Source of the DNA: Chitinophagales bacterium
Lineage (GTDB): Bacteria > Bacteroidota > Bacteroidia > Chitinophagales > Chitinophagaceae
DNA: 64,000 nucleotides
Direction of reading: 5' to 3'
Assembly (NCBI GenBank): GCA_020636505.1
Contig: JACJXR010000011.1
Location: forward strand, 1 to 64,000
Shown piece after piece: positions 41,929 to 51,078 of the stretch; the first letter of the stretch is position 1, and every line of letters starts with the position of its first letter. A model generated the notes under the pieces. It was not told the origin of the DNA. It saw nothing but the letters and a program-made list of their open reading frames with translations, and did not search any database. The position numbers and the translations under genes were made by a program.

Positions 41929-43939
41929 GTTGGTAAGCACGAACTTGATAATAAGAAAGGCGGCATTGCTTATGGTGATGCTGTTTTCTTTTACGGCCGT
42001 GCATGCTCAAGTGACGGACACCCTCAAAGGGGTGGAGATAAAGGATGAAAAGCCAAAAACCTCCAACGACGAACGCATAAATACCTATTCGCAAGGTCAG
42101 TTGGTATATGCAATAGATACTGTAACACTGAAACAATATCAGTTTCAAAGTATGGCCAACCTCTTGTCGCAACAAGTACCTGTGTTCGTCAAGTCTTATG
42201 GTATCAACAATGTGGCCACGCTCAACTTCAGAGGAGCATCCGCCGCACAGTCGCAAGTATACTGGAATGGTATACCCATCAGCAATGCTGCGTTGGGTAT
42301 ATCCGATGTGTCTCTTTTGCCAGTATCTCTGATGAATAAGGTGAATGTGATTTATGGCAGTTCATCCGCATTGTGGGGAAGTGGTAATGTTGGTGGTGCT
42401 TTGTTGGTGGAGAACGATCTGCCCGACTTTGACACCGGAGCATTCTCTCAATCCATATCGGCAGTGATGGGTAGCTTCGGCAATTATCGTGCAGGGTTGA
42501 AGTCTGCACTAAGTACCAATAGGTTTGTAGCAAGTGCCAATGTGTTTGGACAAACCATGAACAACGATTTCCGATACAAAGATGCAGACGACAAGGAGCA
42601 AACAATGACCAATGCCAAGATGCAGAGCGGAGTGGGTTTATTGCAAGCAGGTTACAAACTCAACGATAAGAACACATTGTCGTTCAGAGGATGGTATCAG
42701 CAATATTATCGAGAGATACCACCTGCTTTGTTCGAGTCTGCGTCTGCAAAGAATCAGCGCGATGAATCGTTGAGGCTTTTACTGAATTGGAAAAGAAATA
42801 CAGACAAGAGCATCTATTATGCGAAGGCTGCATATATCCGCGACTTTATGTGGTATAGAGACAGCCTTATCTCCGTAGAGTCCAAGAACATCACCGATCA
42901 GGTATATGTGGAGGCAGGCATCAAGAGGAGTACTTTCGGAGCGAAGGACAATAACTACTTGATGATATTCATACCTGTGCAATTGTCTCGCATGGATAGG
43001 TTGAGTGTAGGTGATACTAAAACACAAAGCAAGTATGCATTGGCTGCCGCATATGCTCGACAATTCGGTACACGCGTGCTATTGTCTGCACAAAGCAGGG
43101 CAGAGGTGGTGGACAACAACGGATATATATTGCCCGGTATCAACGCGACTTATTTACTACATAGCAGGTATAAGTTGAGGGTGACACTACGTGCCAATGT
43201 GCAGCGTACTTATCGCGTGCCTACACTCAACGAGTTGTATTATAGCCCGGTGGAAATCCTAACCTGAAACCCGAAAAGGTTGGAATGAAGATGTGGGTTA
43301 TTCGATAGTATTGAGGAGGTCACGAGGGAGTGTATATCATGCAACGAATGACAGCTTAAAAACCGTAGAGGTTTACAATCTTTCTCATATCAGGTTTGAA
43401 CATGACTTGTCGGTGTATAACAGAGTGATCAACGATTGGATACTTTGGTTCGGCGGCGCCATATGGACACCTCACAATATTTCCCAAGTACATAGCAGAG
43501 GGCTGCAAACCGAGAACGCATTGAAATATGTGGTCAATAAAAATCTTGAGTTCAAATTGGGTGTGAACGGCTCTTATACTTTGGCCACCACCATGTCTAG
43601 CTATATACCCAACGATGGTAGTATCGGCAAGCAGATACCGTATACCCCAAGGTTCATGGCGCAATCAAATATCGGTTTCAAGTGGAAAGATATCTATCTC
43701 AACTACAACCATACTTACACAGGAGTGCGCTACATTACCACAGATGAGTCATATGGTTTGAAAGAATACACTTTAGGTAATATCCAACTACTCTATGCCA
43801 AAGATGTTCAAGGTCATATATTACAACTCACCGCACAGTGCAACAATGTGTGGAATTCGGAGTATGTCGTGGTCAACGCACGCCCCATGCGGGCATCAAT
43901 TGGTTGGTGGGATTGAGTTTCACCTTCTCCACTCCATAA
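41921..43939 (+). pseudogene. btuB: BtuB-like TonB-dependent receptor, frame broken at three sites
   Basis: Outer-membrane B12 receptor. Signal peptide after MNRLVSTNLIIRKAA; plug domain with MANLLSQQVPVFVKSYGINN, TLNFRGASAAQSQVYWNGIP and YGSSSALWGSGNVGGALLVE; barrel to the end. The frame is lost near 43246-43250 (CCCGG where CCCGGG would give SPGGNPNLKPEKG), again near 43278-43279 (AAAAGG for AAAAGGG, restoring GWNEDVGYSIVL) and near 43888-43891 (ATGCGGG for ATGCCGGG, restoring RPMPGINWLVGLSFTFSTP and the stop at 43939). With three bases restored the product is ~673 residues, normal for BtuB. All other parts look under selection, so I suspect sequence errors. Starts overlapping the btuG stop. 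Confidence 0.85.
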
Positions 43940-43994
43940 CTATAATATAACAGAAAAAGTTAATTGTCAATACCTCAAAGTATTAGTCGAAACG

Positions 43995-44002
43995 TATATT
44001 TG
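43995..44002 (+). promoter_or_regulatory. -7 box for the cytochrome c gene
   Basis: TATATTTG, full match to TAnnTTTG, 38 bp before the ATG at 44040; suggests the cytochrome is its own transcription unit, not part of the B12 operon. Confidence 0.45.
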
Positions 44003-44039
44003 TATGCGTAAAACTGTGTATACCTCTAATTAACGAATT

Positions 44040-45016
44040 ATGAAAAAGTGCTTAAGTGGCTGGGCATTATTGTCTTGGTCATAATCATATTCATTGGAGC
44101 CTCTTTCTATTACGTCTTCAATATGAAGCCCGATGTGGGCGATGCTCCCGATCTTACTGTTGAGTTGACACCCGAACGCATTGAGCGTGGAGACTATCTG
44201 GCCAATTCGGTTTGTGTGTGTATGGACTGTCACTCCACTCGCGATTGGTCGCAATATGCTGCCCTGATAGTTGAAGGTACATTCGGTGGAGGCGGTGAGC
44301 GTTTCGACAGAACAATGGGTTTCCCGGTAACTTCTATTCAAAAACATCACGCCATATGGTGTTGGTGATTGGACCGATGGAGAGTTGTTCAGAGCCATTA
44401 CCACAGGTGTGGACAAAGACGGCGAACCTCTCTTCCTGTTATGCCGTATCATTATTACGGTCAACTTGCCGAAGAGGATATCTATTCCATTATAGCGTAT
44501 GTAAGGAGCTTGCCTTCGTTGAAAACGGAAGTGCCTGCACGCGAAGTGGATCCTCCGATGAACATCATCATGAGGTTGATACCGCACAAAGGCGAACCAA
44601 GGCCTGTACCACAACCTGAAGATAAAGTTGCTTACGGTGAATATATGACCTTGGCTTCGGGCTGTATCGAGTGTCATACTCCTGTGAACGATAAGGGACA
44701 AATATTTACAGATTCAGCGTTCTGTGGTGGCAGAGTCTTCGATATGCCATTCGGTACACTAAGAACGCCAAACCTCACTCCGCACAACACAGGTTTGGGT
44801 ATGTGGAACGAAGATCTGTTCGTAAGTAAGTTCAAGCAATATCAAGACTCCAACTATCATTCTCCTACATTGGATATGATGAATGGAGATTTCAACACCA
44901 TCATGCCTTGGATGATGTACAGTACAATGACAGACCGCGACATCAAAGCCATATATGCTTATTTGCAAACCGTTAAGCCGATAGAGCACGAAGTGGTGAA
45001 GTTCACCAAGAGGTAA
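44040..45016 (+). pseudogene. Membrane-anchored diheme cytochrome c, frame broken at four sites
   Basis: Reconstructed product ~326 residues: MKKVLKWLG start, one membrane helix (IIVLVIIIFIGASFYYV), heme motif CMDCH (STRDW follows), VEGTFGGGGERFD, NITPYGVGDWTDGELFRAI, PVMPYHYYGQLAEEDIYSII, second heme motif CIECH, and IKAIYAYLQTVKPIEH. Periplasmic electron-transfer protein of the c-type cytochrome family. Single bases appear missing at 44043-44047 (A run), 44323-44327 (CCCGG), 44340-44344 (A run) and 44435-44436 (C run); restoring them rebuilds a continuous, family-like sequence. Read literally, two short frames (44048-44368 and 44369-45016) result. Confidence 0.82.
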
Positions 45017-45041
45017 GTAAAAGACTATTGTGAAATAAGAG

Positions 45042-45070
45042 AAAGGGCGGATGTATTTCCGTCCTTTTTT
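45042..45070 (+). terminator. Intrinsic terminator after cytochrome c gene
   Basis: AAAGGGCGGA / TCCGTCCTTT stem with a 6-base loop, running into a T tract. Confidence 0.8.
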
Positions 45071-45079
45071 CATTGAAGG

Positions 45080-46039
45080 CTATTCTATTTCATCACCCTC
45101 ATTTATCCGGTTAAGGTATTCGGGGTATGCGACATTTACAGGCAGCAACAGTAAGTGGCATCTGCCACGGTGGGCTATTTGCTCTACAGAGGTGAGTTCC
45201 ACATGATCCTTCATGTAGTATGCTTTGTAGCTGTTGGTTCTGCACCATTCCAATATCAGCCCCGCATTCTTCACCATCGGCATTTCCTCAGGTCCGTGCA
45301 TCTCTATCAAGAATACCGATACTTGTTGTGTTGCCAATTTAGTTGCGCCGCCTAGCACAAAGCTCTCTGCCGCTTCTACATCCACCTTTATCAAGTCGGG
45401 TGTTATGCCCGTCATGTCCACTATATCGTCTAACATCATGGTCTCCACCATGGAATATGCGTTCACCATTCCCGCACTGTCTGCATGGCTGCTGTACATG
45501 CTGCCTGCTGAGCCTGTACCTAAGGTGAAGAACTTGACATGTGCTCCCGAGCTGTCACTTACAAAGGCATTGATGTATTGCTTGTTCTTACCCAATCCGT
45601 TTATCTCCAAGTTGGTTTTAGCGACTGCTATGGCATCTGTATTAGGGTCTACCAGGAGTATGCTTTTATCGGGGTTGTGTATGCAAGCCAGTATGGCCGA
45701 GTAGCCAACATTGGCTCCTATATCGAATATTTGCTCATATCGTTGCGATAGGGCATACCACCAAGCGTCATCCTTATCGGCTTTTTTGTTAATAATGCCC
45801 GTGTACAGCATCATCTCCTTGCCCAACAGATGCACCTGCTCAAATTTCGGCTTTTGACCGAAGAGTTTGAGTCTGTATGCAGATATGAGTTTTCTAAGGT
45901 TCACAAAATCAATGATATAGGGCAAAAGTAGCATATTAACCCATAAGATGGATATACGCAGCTCTTTTGCATGAAAATAATGGTATATCTGTTTGTGGCA
46001 GTGTATCTTAGCAGCGGAAACAAGTTTATTGTTAATCAT
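45080..46039 (-). CDS. FkbM-family SAM-dependent methyltransferase
   Basis: 319 residues. A hydrophobic segment lies near residues 28-47 (RISILWVNMLLLPYIIDFV). SAM-binding motif FDIGANVGYSAILA, LLVDPNTDAI, then the FkbM-type ending MLDDIVDMTGITPDLIKVDV, EAAESFVLGG and VFLIEMHGPEEM. Enzymes of this family methylate hydroxyls of sugars or polyketides; the substrate is unknown and no glycan cluster surrounds it. Convergent with the cytochrome gene. Confidence 0.87.
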   Translation of the reverse strand: MINNKLVSAAKIHCHKQIYHYFHAKELRISILWVNMLLLPYIIDFVNLRKLISAYRLKLFGQKPKFEQVHLLGKEMMLYTGIINKKADKDDAWWYALSQRYEQIFDIGANVGYSAILACIHNPDKSILLVDPNTDAIAVAKTNLEINGLGKNKQYINAFVSDSSGAHVKFFTLGTGSAGSMYSSHADSAGMVNAYSMVETMMLDDIVDMTGITPDLIKVDVEAAESFVLGGATKLATQQVSVFLIEMHGPEEMPMVKNAGLILEWCRTNSYKAYYMKDHVELTSVEQIAHRGRCHLLLLPVNVAYPEYLNRINEGDEIE

Positions 46040-46120
46040 AATTTAATTAGTAGCGGCATATACCCAACTATTCTGTATCTTATACAGTCTTATAGTTTGT
46101 GAATCAATAATACCCGTTAC

Positions 46121-46696
46121 TTGCCCATAGCTTTGGCATACAACATACCCGGACAGGCCAGTGAGTTGGAGATACTCATAAATGGTTGCGCTAAGAATGA
46201 CAGAGCGTGCCAAGAGCAGCTGTATAAGATGTTCTATGCAAGAATGATGGGAGTGGTAAGAAGGTACATTGATCACTATGAACAGGCCGAAGAAGTCCTG
46301 AATAACGGTTTCCTCCGTGCATTTCAGAAAATAGGCCAATATAATTTTCAAGGTTCTTTTGAAGGTTGGTTGAGGAAGATAGTTTTCCATGCGGTGTCAG
46401 ATTATGTGAAGCAGAACACGCGGTACAATGAGAAGATAGTATTGGTCGAAAAAGACGAATACATTCACAAAGACCATGCAGACAAGCTTTACTACGATCA
46501 ATTGCTGGAGTTGGTACAAGCGTTGCCCGATGCAACAAGGTCGGTGTTCAACATGTACGTGATGGAAGGCTTCTCGCATAAGGAAATAGGGAAAATGCTC
46601 GGAATAAGCGAAGGAACCTCGAAATGGCACTTGTCTGAAGGCAGGCGAATGCTGAAAGAAAAAATTGAAAGACTGAAACTACATTATAAAAAGTAA
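46121..46696 (+). CDS. RNA polymerase sigma factor, ECF subfamily
   Basis: 191 residues if the TTG at 46121 is used. A TAGCTTTG box at 46128-46135 lies inside this start, so the in-frame TTG at 46166 (LEILINGCAKND) may be the true one, giving ~176 residues. Region 2: YKMFYARMMGVVRRYIDHYE, QAEEVLNNGFLRAFQKIGQY, GSFEGWLRKIVFH. Region 4: LPDATRSVFNMYVMEGFSHK, EIGKMLGISEGTSKWHLSEG. Directs RNA polymerase to a stress or surface regulon. The next gene, 11 bp downstream, encodes its likely membrane-spanning anti-sigma factor. Confidence 0.92.
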   Translation: MPIALAYNIPGQASELEILINGCAKNDRACQEQLYKMFYARMMGVVRRYIDHYEQAEEVLNNGFLRAFQKIGQYNFQGSFEGWLRKIVFHAVSDYVKQNTRYNEKIVLVEKDEYIHKDHADKLYYDQLLELVQALPDATRSVFNMYVMEGFSHKEIGKMLGISEGTSKWHLSEGRRMLKEKIERLKLHYKK

Positions 46697-46707
46697 AATT
46701 TATCCGC

Positions 46708-48573
46708 ATGGATAAAAACATGATCAACATTGATGATTTCATGAGACAGCGGTTGAGCGGCGCTGAAGGGCAGGGACAGCCCGATGCGGCGTGGCTCAAG
46801 ATGAAAGACCTGCTGGATCAAGAAATGCCATCCAGAAGAGTGCCGATAGGCTTCAACTGGAAGCGAATGTTCGGCTACATAGCAGGACTGGTATTATTGG
46901 CTGCCATTTCCGTAGGAGGATACCAAGTATTGGAATCCACTTATTCCAACGGAGAAGTAGCGGCAAACAATCCCAACAACAGACCAAGCTCCAATGCACA
47001 GTATGGAGTGGCAGGCTTGGTTGAGAGTCAAATGCCGGGTGCGGAAGCTCCTGCTGAGGCTGATGATGCCAACACGGCTGCCGTTGAAAATACGTCTGTG
47101 AATACTCCTGTGAACACCCACAATGCTCGTCCAAGCAACAATAATGTAGTCAAGTCCCATACAAACATTCCTACAACACCTAATGTAAACACAACCAACA
47201 GTAATTCCAATAAACAACTGAATAACAATAAAATAGACGCTGTTGTTAAAAGTGATGCTGCAAATGCGAAAGCCGCTCAAAAGGCTGATGCATCAAGACC
47301 TCAACAACAAGCAAATCCTTTGAACAATACAGCTTCGGGTACAATCGCCGCGAGTACTTCTCCAAGTGTGAACAAAGATGTGGTATCAGGTATAGAAGGT
47401 GCCAAAAACAAATTGGCTGAGGAAATAAACAACACCAATAAGAATGCAAGCAATAAACCTGCAAATGCCAATCAAGGTGGTAAGGGATTACCTACTGCCG
47501 AGGTTGCTCAGGTAGAGCCAACCAAAGAGCCGGCTCAAAACGACGATATTATTGAGAAAGTACCTATCAAGAAGATAGTAAGGCATGAAACTTATACCGA
47601 AGACGGTAAGTTGAAAATGGATACCATCTTTAACGGTAAGGACGAATTGGAAATAAGAAAGCCAAGACAAGAAAAAGGTGCCCTGGCTATGGCAGGTACT
47701 GTTGAGCAGAACGTAACTGCCAACACAGAGCTTATGCCTCAAGCTGCTGCTAGCAGCCAAGCAGGTGAGGAAGCCAAAATGGAACGTCTGTCCGATCATC
47801 GAGTTAAGGTTAAGAAAGCTAAGAAGAACAAGAATTATAATCCAAACAGGTTCGAAGAAATGGTACAGAACACCAAGTACCGTATGGGACAAGTGAAAGT
47901 TTACCCGGGTATTGTGGGTGGCTTGAATGCGGCTGTATCTTCAAAACGTGTTATGGGTCTTCAAGGTGGTCTTGCTTGCAACATATCTGTCAGCGACCGT
48001 TGGAGCATACTTACTGAAGCCAAGTATATTCACCGCTTCAACAGCAGCTCGAACAACCTACAGAACGACTTCATCACGAATATCAACTCGAAGTATGTAA
48101 ACAACACCAAGGTGTACACTTACGATTCGGTTGAGCACTATTACAACTTCAGCAGTTACGGTAGTGTGGAAATGCCGATAGCACTTAGCTATGACGTTAA
48201 GCATTTCAACTTATTCGGTGGTGCCAACTTGAGGTACAACTTCAATATCAAGAACATTGCTGAAATAGAGCAAGTACACCTTAAGGAAACATCAGGTGTA
48301 TCAAGCAATAACGACTTTGAAGCAAGAGCATCGGGTAAGAGAGTATTGTTGAGTGACTTTGGTTCTACATTTAATGTTGGATACGTATTCGGTGTGGGTT
48401 ATCAAGCCACTCCTGCATTCAGATTGGATCTGAGATGTACTCAACCGTTGTGGAACAATGCCAAAACATCTGGTCAGAAAGAATTGTCCAGACAACTATA
48501 CAATACGCCTCAGTTGCAGTTCAACGTAATGTACCGTTTCAGCAGCAACAGGCCATACAAAAAGAATCAGTAA
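46708..48573 (+). CDS. Probable dual-membrane-spanning anti-sigma factor with C-terminal beta-barrel
   Basis: 621 residues. No signal peptide. Residues 1-50 are soluble and charged (MINIDDFMRQRLSG, AAWLKMKDLLDQEMPSRR), fitting a cytoplasmic sigma-binding peptide. One inner-membrane helix follows at about 54-72 (MFGYIAGLVLLAAISVGG). About 80-390 is low-complexity, rich in Asn, Ala, Lys and Gln, likely disordered periplasmic linker. From ~395 to the end is a beta-strand repeat typical of outer-membrane barrels (GIVGGLNAAVSSKRVMGLQG, WSILTEAKYIHRF, FNLFGGANLRYNF, FGVGYQATPAFRLDLR, LQFNVMYRF). Cotranscribed with the ECF sigma factor. The layout matches dual-membrane anti-sigma proteins described in Bacteroides; assignment is by architecture and context. 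Confidence 0.75.
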   Translation: MDKNMINIDDFMRQRLSGAEGQGQPDAAWLKMKDLLDQEMPSRRVPIGFNWKRMFGYIAGLVLLAAISVGGYQVLESTYSNGEVAANNPNNRPSSNAQYGVAGLVESQMPGAEAPAEADDANTAAVENTSVNTPVNTHNARPSNNNVVKSHTNIPTTPNVNTTNSNSNKQLNNNKIDAVVKSDAANAKAAQKADASRPQQQANPLNNTASGTIAASTSPSVNKDVVSGIEGAKNKLAEEINNTNKNASNKPANANQGGKGLPTAEVAQVEPTKEPAQNDDIIEKVPIKKIVRHETYTEDGKLKMDTIFNGKDELEIRKPRQEKGALAMAGTVEQNVTANTELMPQAAASSQAGEEAKMERLSDHRVKVKKAKKNKNYNPNRFEEMVQNTKYRMGQVKVYPGIVGGLNAAVSSKRVMGLQGGLACNISVSDRWSILTEAKYIHRFNSSSNNLQNDFITNINSKYVNNTKVYTYDSVEHYYNFSSYGSVEMPIALSYDVKHFNLFGGANLRYNFNIKNIAEIEQVHLKETSGVSSNNDFEARASGKRVLLSDFGSTFNVGYVFGVGYQATPAFRLDLRCTQPLWNNAKTSGQKELSRQLYNTPQLQFNVMYRFSSNRPYKKNQ

Positions 48574-48596
48574 AAGGTAGTACGATACGAATCACT

Positions 48597-48626
48597 AAGC
48601 CGCTATGACTCCATAGCGGCTTTTTT
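48597..48626. terminator. Bidirectional terminator overlapping the end of yhhQ
   Basis: AAGCCGCTATG-act-CCATAGCGGCTTTTTT. Serves the anti-sigma operon; its stem includes the last codons and stop of the convergent transporter gene. Confidence 0.75.
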
Positions 48627-49379
48627 CATTTCTTCTGCGGTCTCTTTACCCAGATACCTGTCAATACGATTTTCTGCAAGGTATATGACAGGTGTGAGTA
48701 TCAATGCCATAAATGCTTTGTAAGAATAGTTGACAAGTCCAATTGCCAATACACGTTGTATACTCCAATCGCGACCAATATGGAAGGCTATGAACAGTAC
48801 AATGAAGCTATCGATGAATTGAGACACCAATGTGGAGCCGGTGGCACGTAACCATACTTTCTTCTCGCCCGTAGCCTTTTTTATCTTATGAAACACCCAT
48901 ACATCCAACAACTGGCTTACAAGAAACGCTACAAGGCTACCTACTATAATCCACATACCTTGCCCGAATATGCTTGAAAATGCGGTTTGCATATTCGGGA
49001 TGCCGTTTTCTTTTTGGCTACCAATCCAAAAGCTTTCTTCTGCAGGTACTTCTATGGCCAAATAAAACATCACAAAAGCATAACTGATAAGCCCAACTGC
49101 TATATATGATATACGACGTACGGCTTTGGGACCGTAATATTCGTTCACGATATCCGTCATTACGAACTCCAATGGCCACAGTAAAACGCCACAAGTAAGC
49201 GTATAAGTGAGTCCATCTTGCCCAAGCAATGAAAAGGGGTTTGGCGTAAGCCCAAACAACAGTTCCAGTGAGAATAGCTTGGTGCCTATACATTCTGCTA
49301 TCAGTGCATTTGCTACAAAAAAACAGGTGAGTATGACAAATAGCTTTGTCGGTTTGTTTTTAAGAATATAGTGTACCAT
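48603..49379 (-). CDS. yhhQ: Queuosine precursor transporter (YhhQ/VUT family, DUF165)
   Basis: 258 residues, about six membrane segments. Family landmarks: ANALIAECIGTKLF, GVLLWPLEFVMTDIVNEYYG, RRISYIAVGLISYAFV, VAFLVSQLLDVWVFHKIKK, LRATGSTLVSQFIDSFIVLF. Imports preQ0/preQ1 or a related queuosine precursor across the inner membrane; Tgt, encoded at 24.5 kb, would use it. Typical length, no defects. Convergent with the anti-sigma gene. Confidence 0.93.
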   Translation of the reverse strand: MVHYILKNKPTKLFVILTCFFVANALIAECIGTKLFSLELLFGLTPNPFSLLGQDGLTYTLTCGVLLWPLEFVMTDIVNEYYGPKAVRRISYIAVGLISYAFVMFYLAIEVPAEESFWIGSQKENGIPNMQTAFSSIFGQGMWIIVGSLVAFLVSQLLDVWVFHKIKKATGEKKVWLRATGSTLVSQFIDSFIVLFIAFHIGRDWSIQRVLAIGLVNYSYKAFMALILTPVIYLAENRIDRYLGKETAEEMKKAAMES

Positions 49380-49433
49380 ACCTTAGTATTACGGTACAAA
49401 ATAGCCACAATCTTTTTAGTTGGAGAAAAACAA

Positions 49434-49952
49434 TCAGAATATGTTATCCCAATCGCTGTCTGTGGTATGGGAGAAAGAATCATCGTACTCGTCGATGATG
49501 TCGTTTTCCAACTCGTAATAATTCCAGATGGTGTTCTTGTCGTCTTTGAAGATGCGCTCACCAAGACAACAGAAACCGAATGATTTGAGTGTGGCATCCA
49601 TATGACTGCCATCTATCGCTCTGGCACAAAGTTTATCGATACCAAGGTTGTTGAATGCTTCGTCGATAACCAATCCCAATATTTCGGTGCTTTCAGAGAA
49701 GTTGTCAGAATCGGATAGTGAGTAAAGGAATGCTTCAAACAGTTGAACATCCTCAAGATAATTAAGCCCTGCAACGGCTACAGTATCACCCGTTTCATTG
49801 TGAATGGCCCATATGTTCAGGTCCACTACAGGGTCGTTGTTTGTTTCTTCGTTTGAAAAGTTGATGTGAGGTTCTATCAATATTCCTTTCAACAATTGTT
49901 TGTCGTGCTCGCTGATGGGGAGAAAGCTGTACTTGTTATTTTGGATGCTCAT
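49434..49952 (-). CDS. GNAT-like acetyltransferase fold protein, uncertain
   Basis: 172 residues, very acidic. The middle part reads as a GNAT pattern: LNIWAIHNETGDTVAVAGLNYLED (beta strands 2-4), STEILGLVIDEAFNNLGIDK (CoA-binding helix) and LCARAIDGSHMDATLKSFGF, ending with an acidic tail DDSFSHTTDSDWDNIF. The Q/RxxGxG/A loop is not recognisable, so catalysis is doubtful. Lone gene; could be a regulatory derivative of GNAT. Confidence 0.55.
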   Translation of the reverse strand: MSIQNNKYSFLPISEHDKQLLKGILIEPHINFSNEETNNDPVVDLNIWAIHNETGDTVAVAGLNYLEDVQLFEAFLYSLSDSDNFSESTEILGLVIDEAFNNLGIDKLCARAIDGSHMDATLKSFGFCCLGERIFKDDKNTIWNYYELENDIIDEYDDSFSHTTDSDWDNIF

Positions 49953-50119
49953 AACCTCTGTTTTTGGGTGCGTAAAGATACGAAATATGTTTGAGTATTG
50001 TAATGTTTATCTTCTATTGAGCTAATTGTTAAAGTATTGTCATATTATGTATTAAATCGGATTAATCACCAAACCTTTGGCACGATTTTGACGTATATAA
50101 TAGTATAAATACAGCTGTT

Positions 50120-50518
50120 ATGCGTTTAAAAGTATTATTAACCGGAAAAGACGAAAACGCTCAAATCCCAGATGCGGAGATGTTGAGGGACAGAGGGTTT
50201 TTGGTATACAGGTGCGAGGAAGAAGTTGTTGACGACATGATTGACGAACTGCACCCTGACATTTTGATAATCAATCCTTTGGAAAAGGATAATTCAAGTA
50301 CTAGCCTGTACAACAGATTGTTGAGCAGCATCAAATACGCAAGGCTTCCATTGATATATACTTTGTCTGAAGACGATGTTTATTTGGTGAACCGCAAGCG
50401 TACCGCCATAAGAGGTATGAGGAATTTCATAGTGGACAATATCATCGACGGTATCAAAACCGCCTTGGCAAGTAGCAAAAACAACAACCGTGAGCTTGGC
50501 TTTAAGCTTGCAGGCTGA
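50120..50518 (+). CDS. Degenerate response-regulator receiver-like protein
   Basis: 132 residues: VLLTGKDENAQIPDAEMLRD, GFLVYRCEEEVVDDMIDEL, HPDILIINPLEKD, LPLIYTLSEDDVYLVNRKRT, AIRGMRNFIVDNIIDGIKTA. Strand and helix order follows a CheY-like receiver, but the phosphoacceptor Asp at the end of strand 3 is Asn (IIN) and the N-terminal acidic pair is missing. So a pseudo-receiver, probably a phosphorylation-independent protein-binding module. No kinase gene adjacent. Convergent with doxX. Confidence 0.6.
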   Translation: MRLKVLLTGKDENAQIPDAEMLRDRGFLVYRCEEEVVDDMIDELHPDILIINPLEKDNSSTSLYNRLLSSIKYARLPLIYTLSEDDVYLVNRKRTAIRGMRNFIVDNIIDGIKTALASSKNNNRELGFKLAG

Positions 50519-50520
50519 TA

Positions 50521-50928
50521 TTATTTCTTATCGATAGAGTACTTGCCCGGTCCCAAAAACAAAAGTCCAAGAAATACCACTGCCAATTCTATTGCATGAG
50601 AAGCGCCCATGATTCCATCTCCCGCATTCAGGTGCTTGAAAGCAGCAAAAAACATTGTAATAAACAATAAGAGGCTCGTCCAACGGAACATAAGGCCAAG
50701 TACCAACAATGCGCCTCCTATTCCTTCTGCAAACGAGGCCATGAATCCCCAAAACACAGGGTAGAAGTCAATACCTGCATCAACCATAACCTTACCAATC
50801 TTTTCCCACTTTTCAGGTCCTCCTATCAGCTTGGGATATCCATGCAGTACCATCATGATACCGACGCCTGCTCTCATGACCAACAATCCGAAGTCTTTGT
50901 ATTTGCCTAAACCGCTCAATAATGCCAT
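50521..50928 (-). CDS. DoxX family membrane protein
   Basis: 135 residues, four membrane segments. DoxX landmarks: LLVMRAGVGIMMVLHGYPKL, FWGFMASFAEGIGGALLVLG, LLLFITMFFAAFKH, AIELAVVFLGLLFLGPGKYS. Family members are linked to redox or thiosulfate metabolism in a few species; here function is unassigned. Overall normal length. Single gene. Confidence 0.9.
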   Translation of the reverse strand: MALLSGLGKYKDFGLLVMRAGVGIMMVLHGYPKLIGGPEKWEKIGKVMVDAGIDFYPVFWGFMASFAEGIGGALLVLGLMFRWTSLLLFITMFFAAFKHLNAGDGIMGASHAIELAVVFLGLLFLGPGKYSIDKK

Positions 50929-50969
50929 ATAGTATAGTTAAGAAGCTAAAATACGGGATTTCCGTTTCT

Positions 50970-50992
50970 TAACGACTTGTTAGTAGGTTGCT
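50970..50992 (+). promoter_or_regulatory. Conserved upstream element, copy A
   Basis: TTAACGACTTGTTAGTAGG followed by TTGC; 20 of 23 bases match copy B at 55167-55189. It ends 51 bp before a TATATTTG box, against 53 bp for copy B. Confidence 0.55.
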
Positions 50993-51042
50993 AACCTCCT
51001 GTTATTCAGTTCGTTTTTTTCGGTTGCAGCAATGTGTAAATC

Positions 51043-51050
51043 TATATTTG
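51043..51050 (+). promoter_or_regulatory. -7 box for the aminotransferase gene
   Basis: TATATTTG, full match to TAnnTTTG, 29 bp before the ATG at 51079; a TTG at 51024-51026 is only 16 bases upstream. Confidence 0.45.
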
Positions 51051-51078
51051 AACTGTTGTAATTCGAAAAGTAAAGAAC

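Noticed and set aside
43246..44436. Programmed ribosomal frameshifting in the BtuB-like and cytochrome c genes
   Set aside because: Seven shifts at different short runs without slippery heptamers or following pseudoknots, and opposite to any known regulation; error or decay explains them better.
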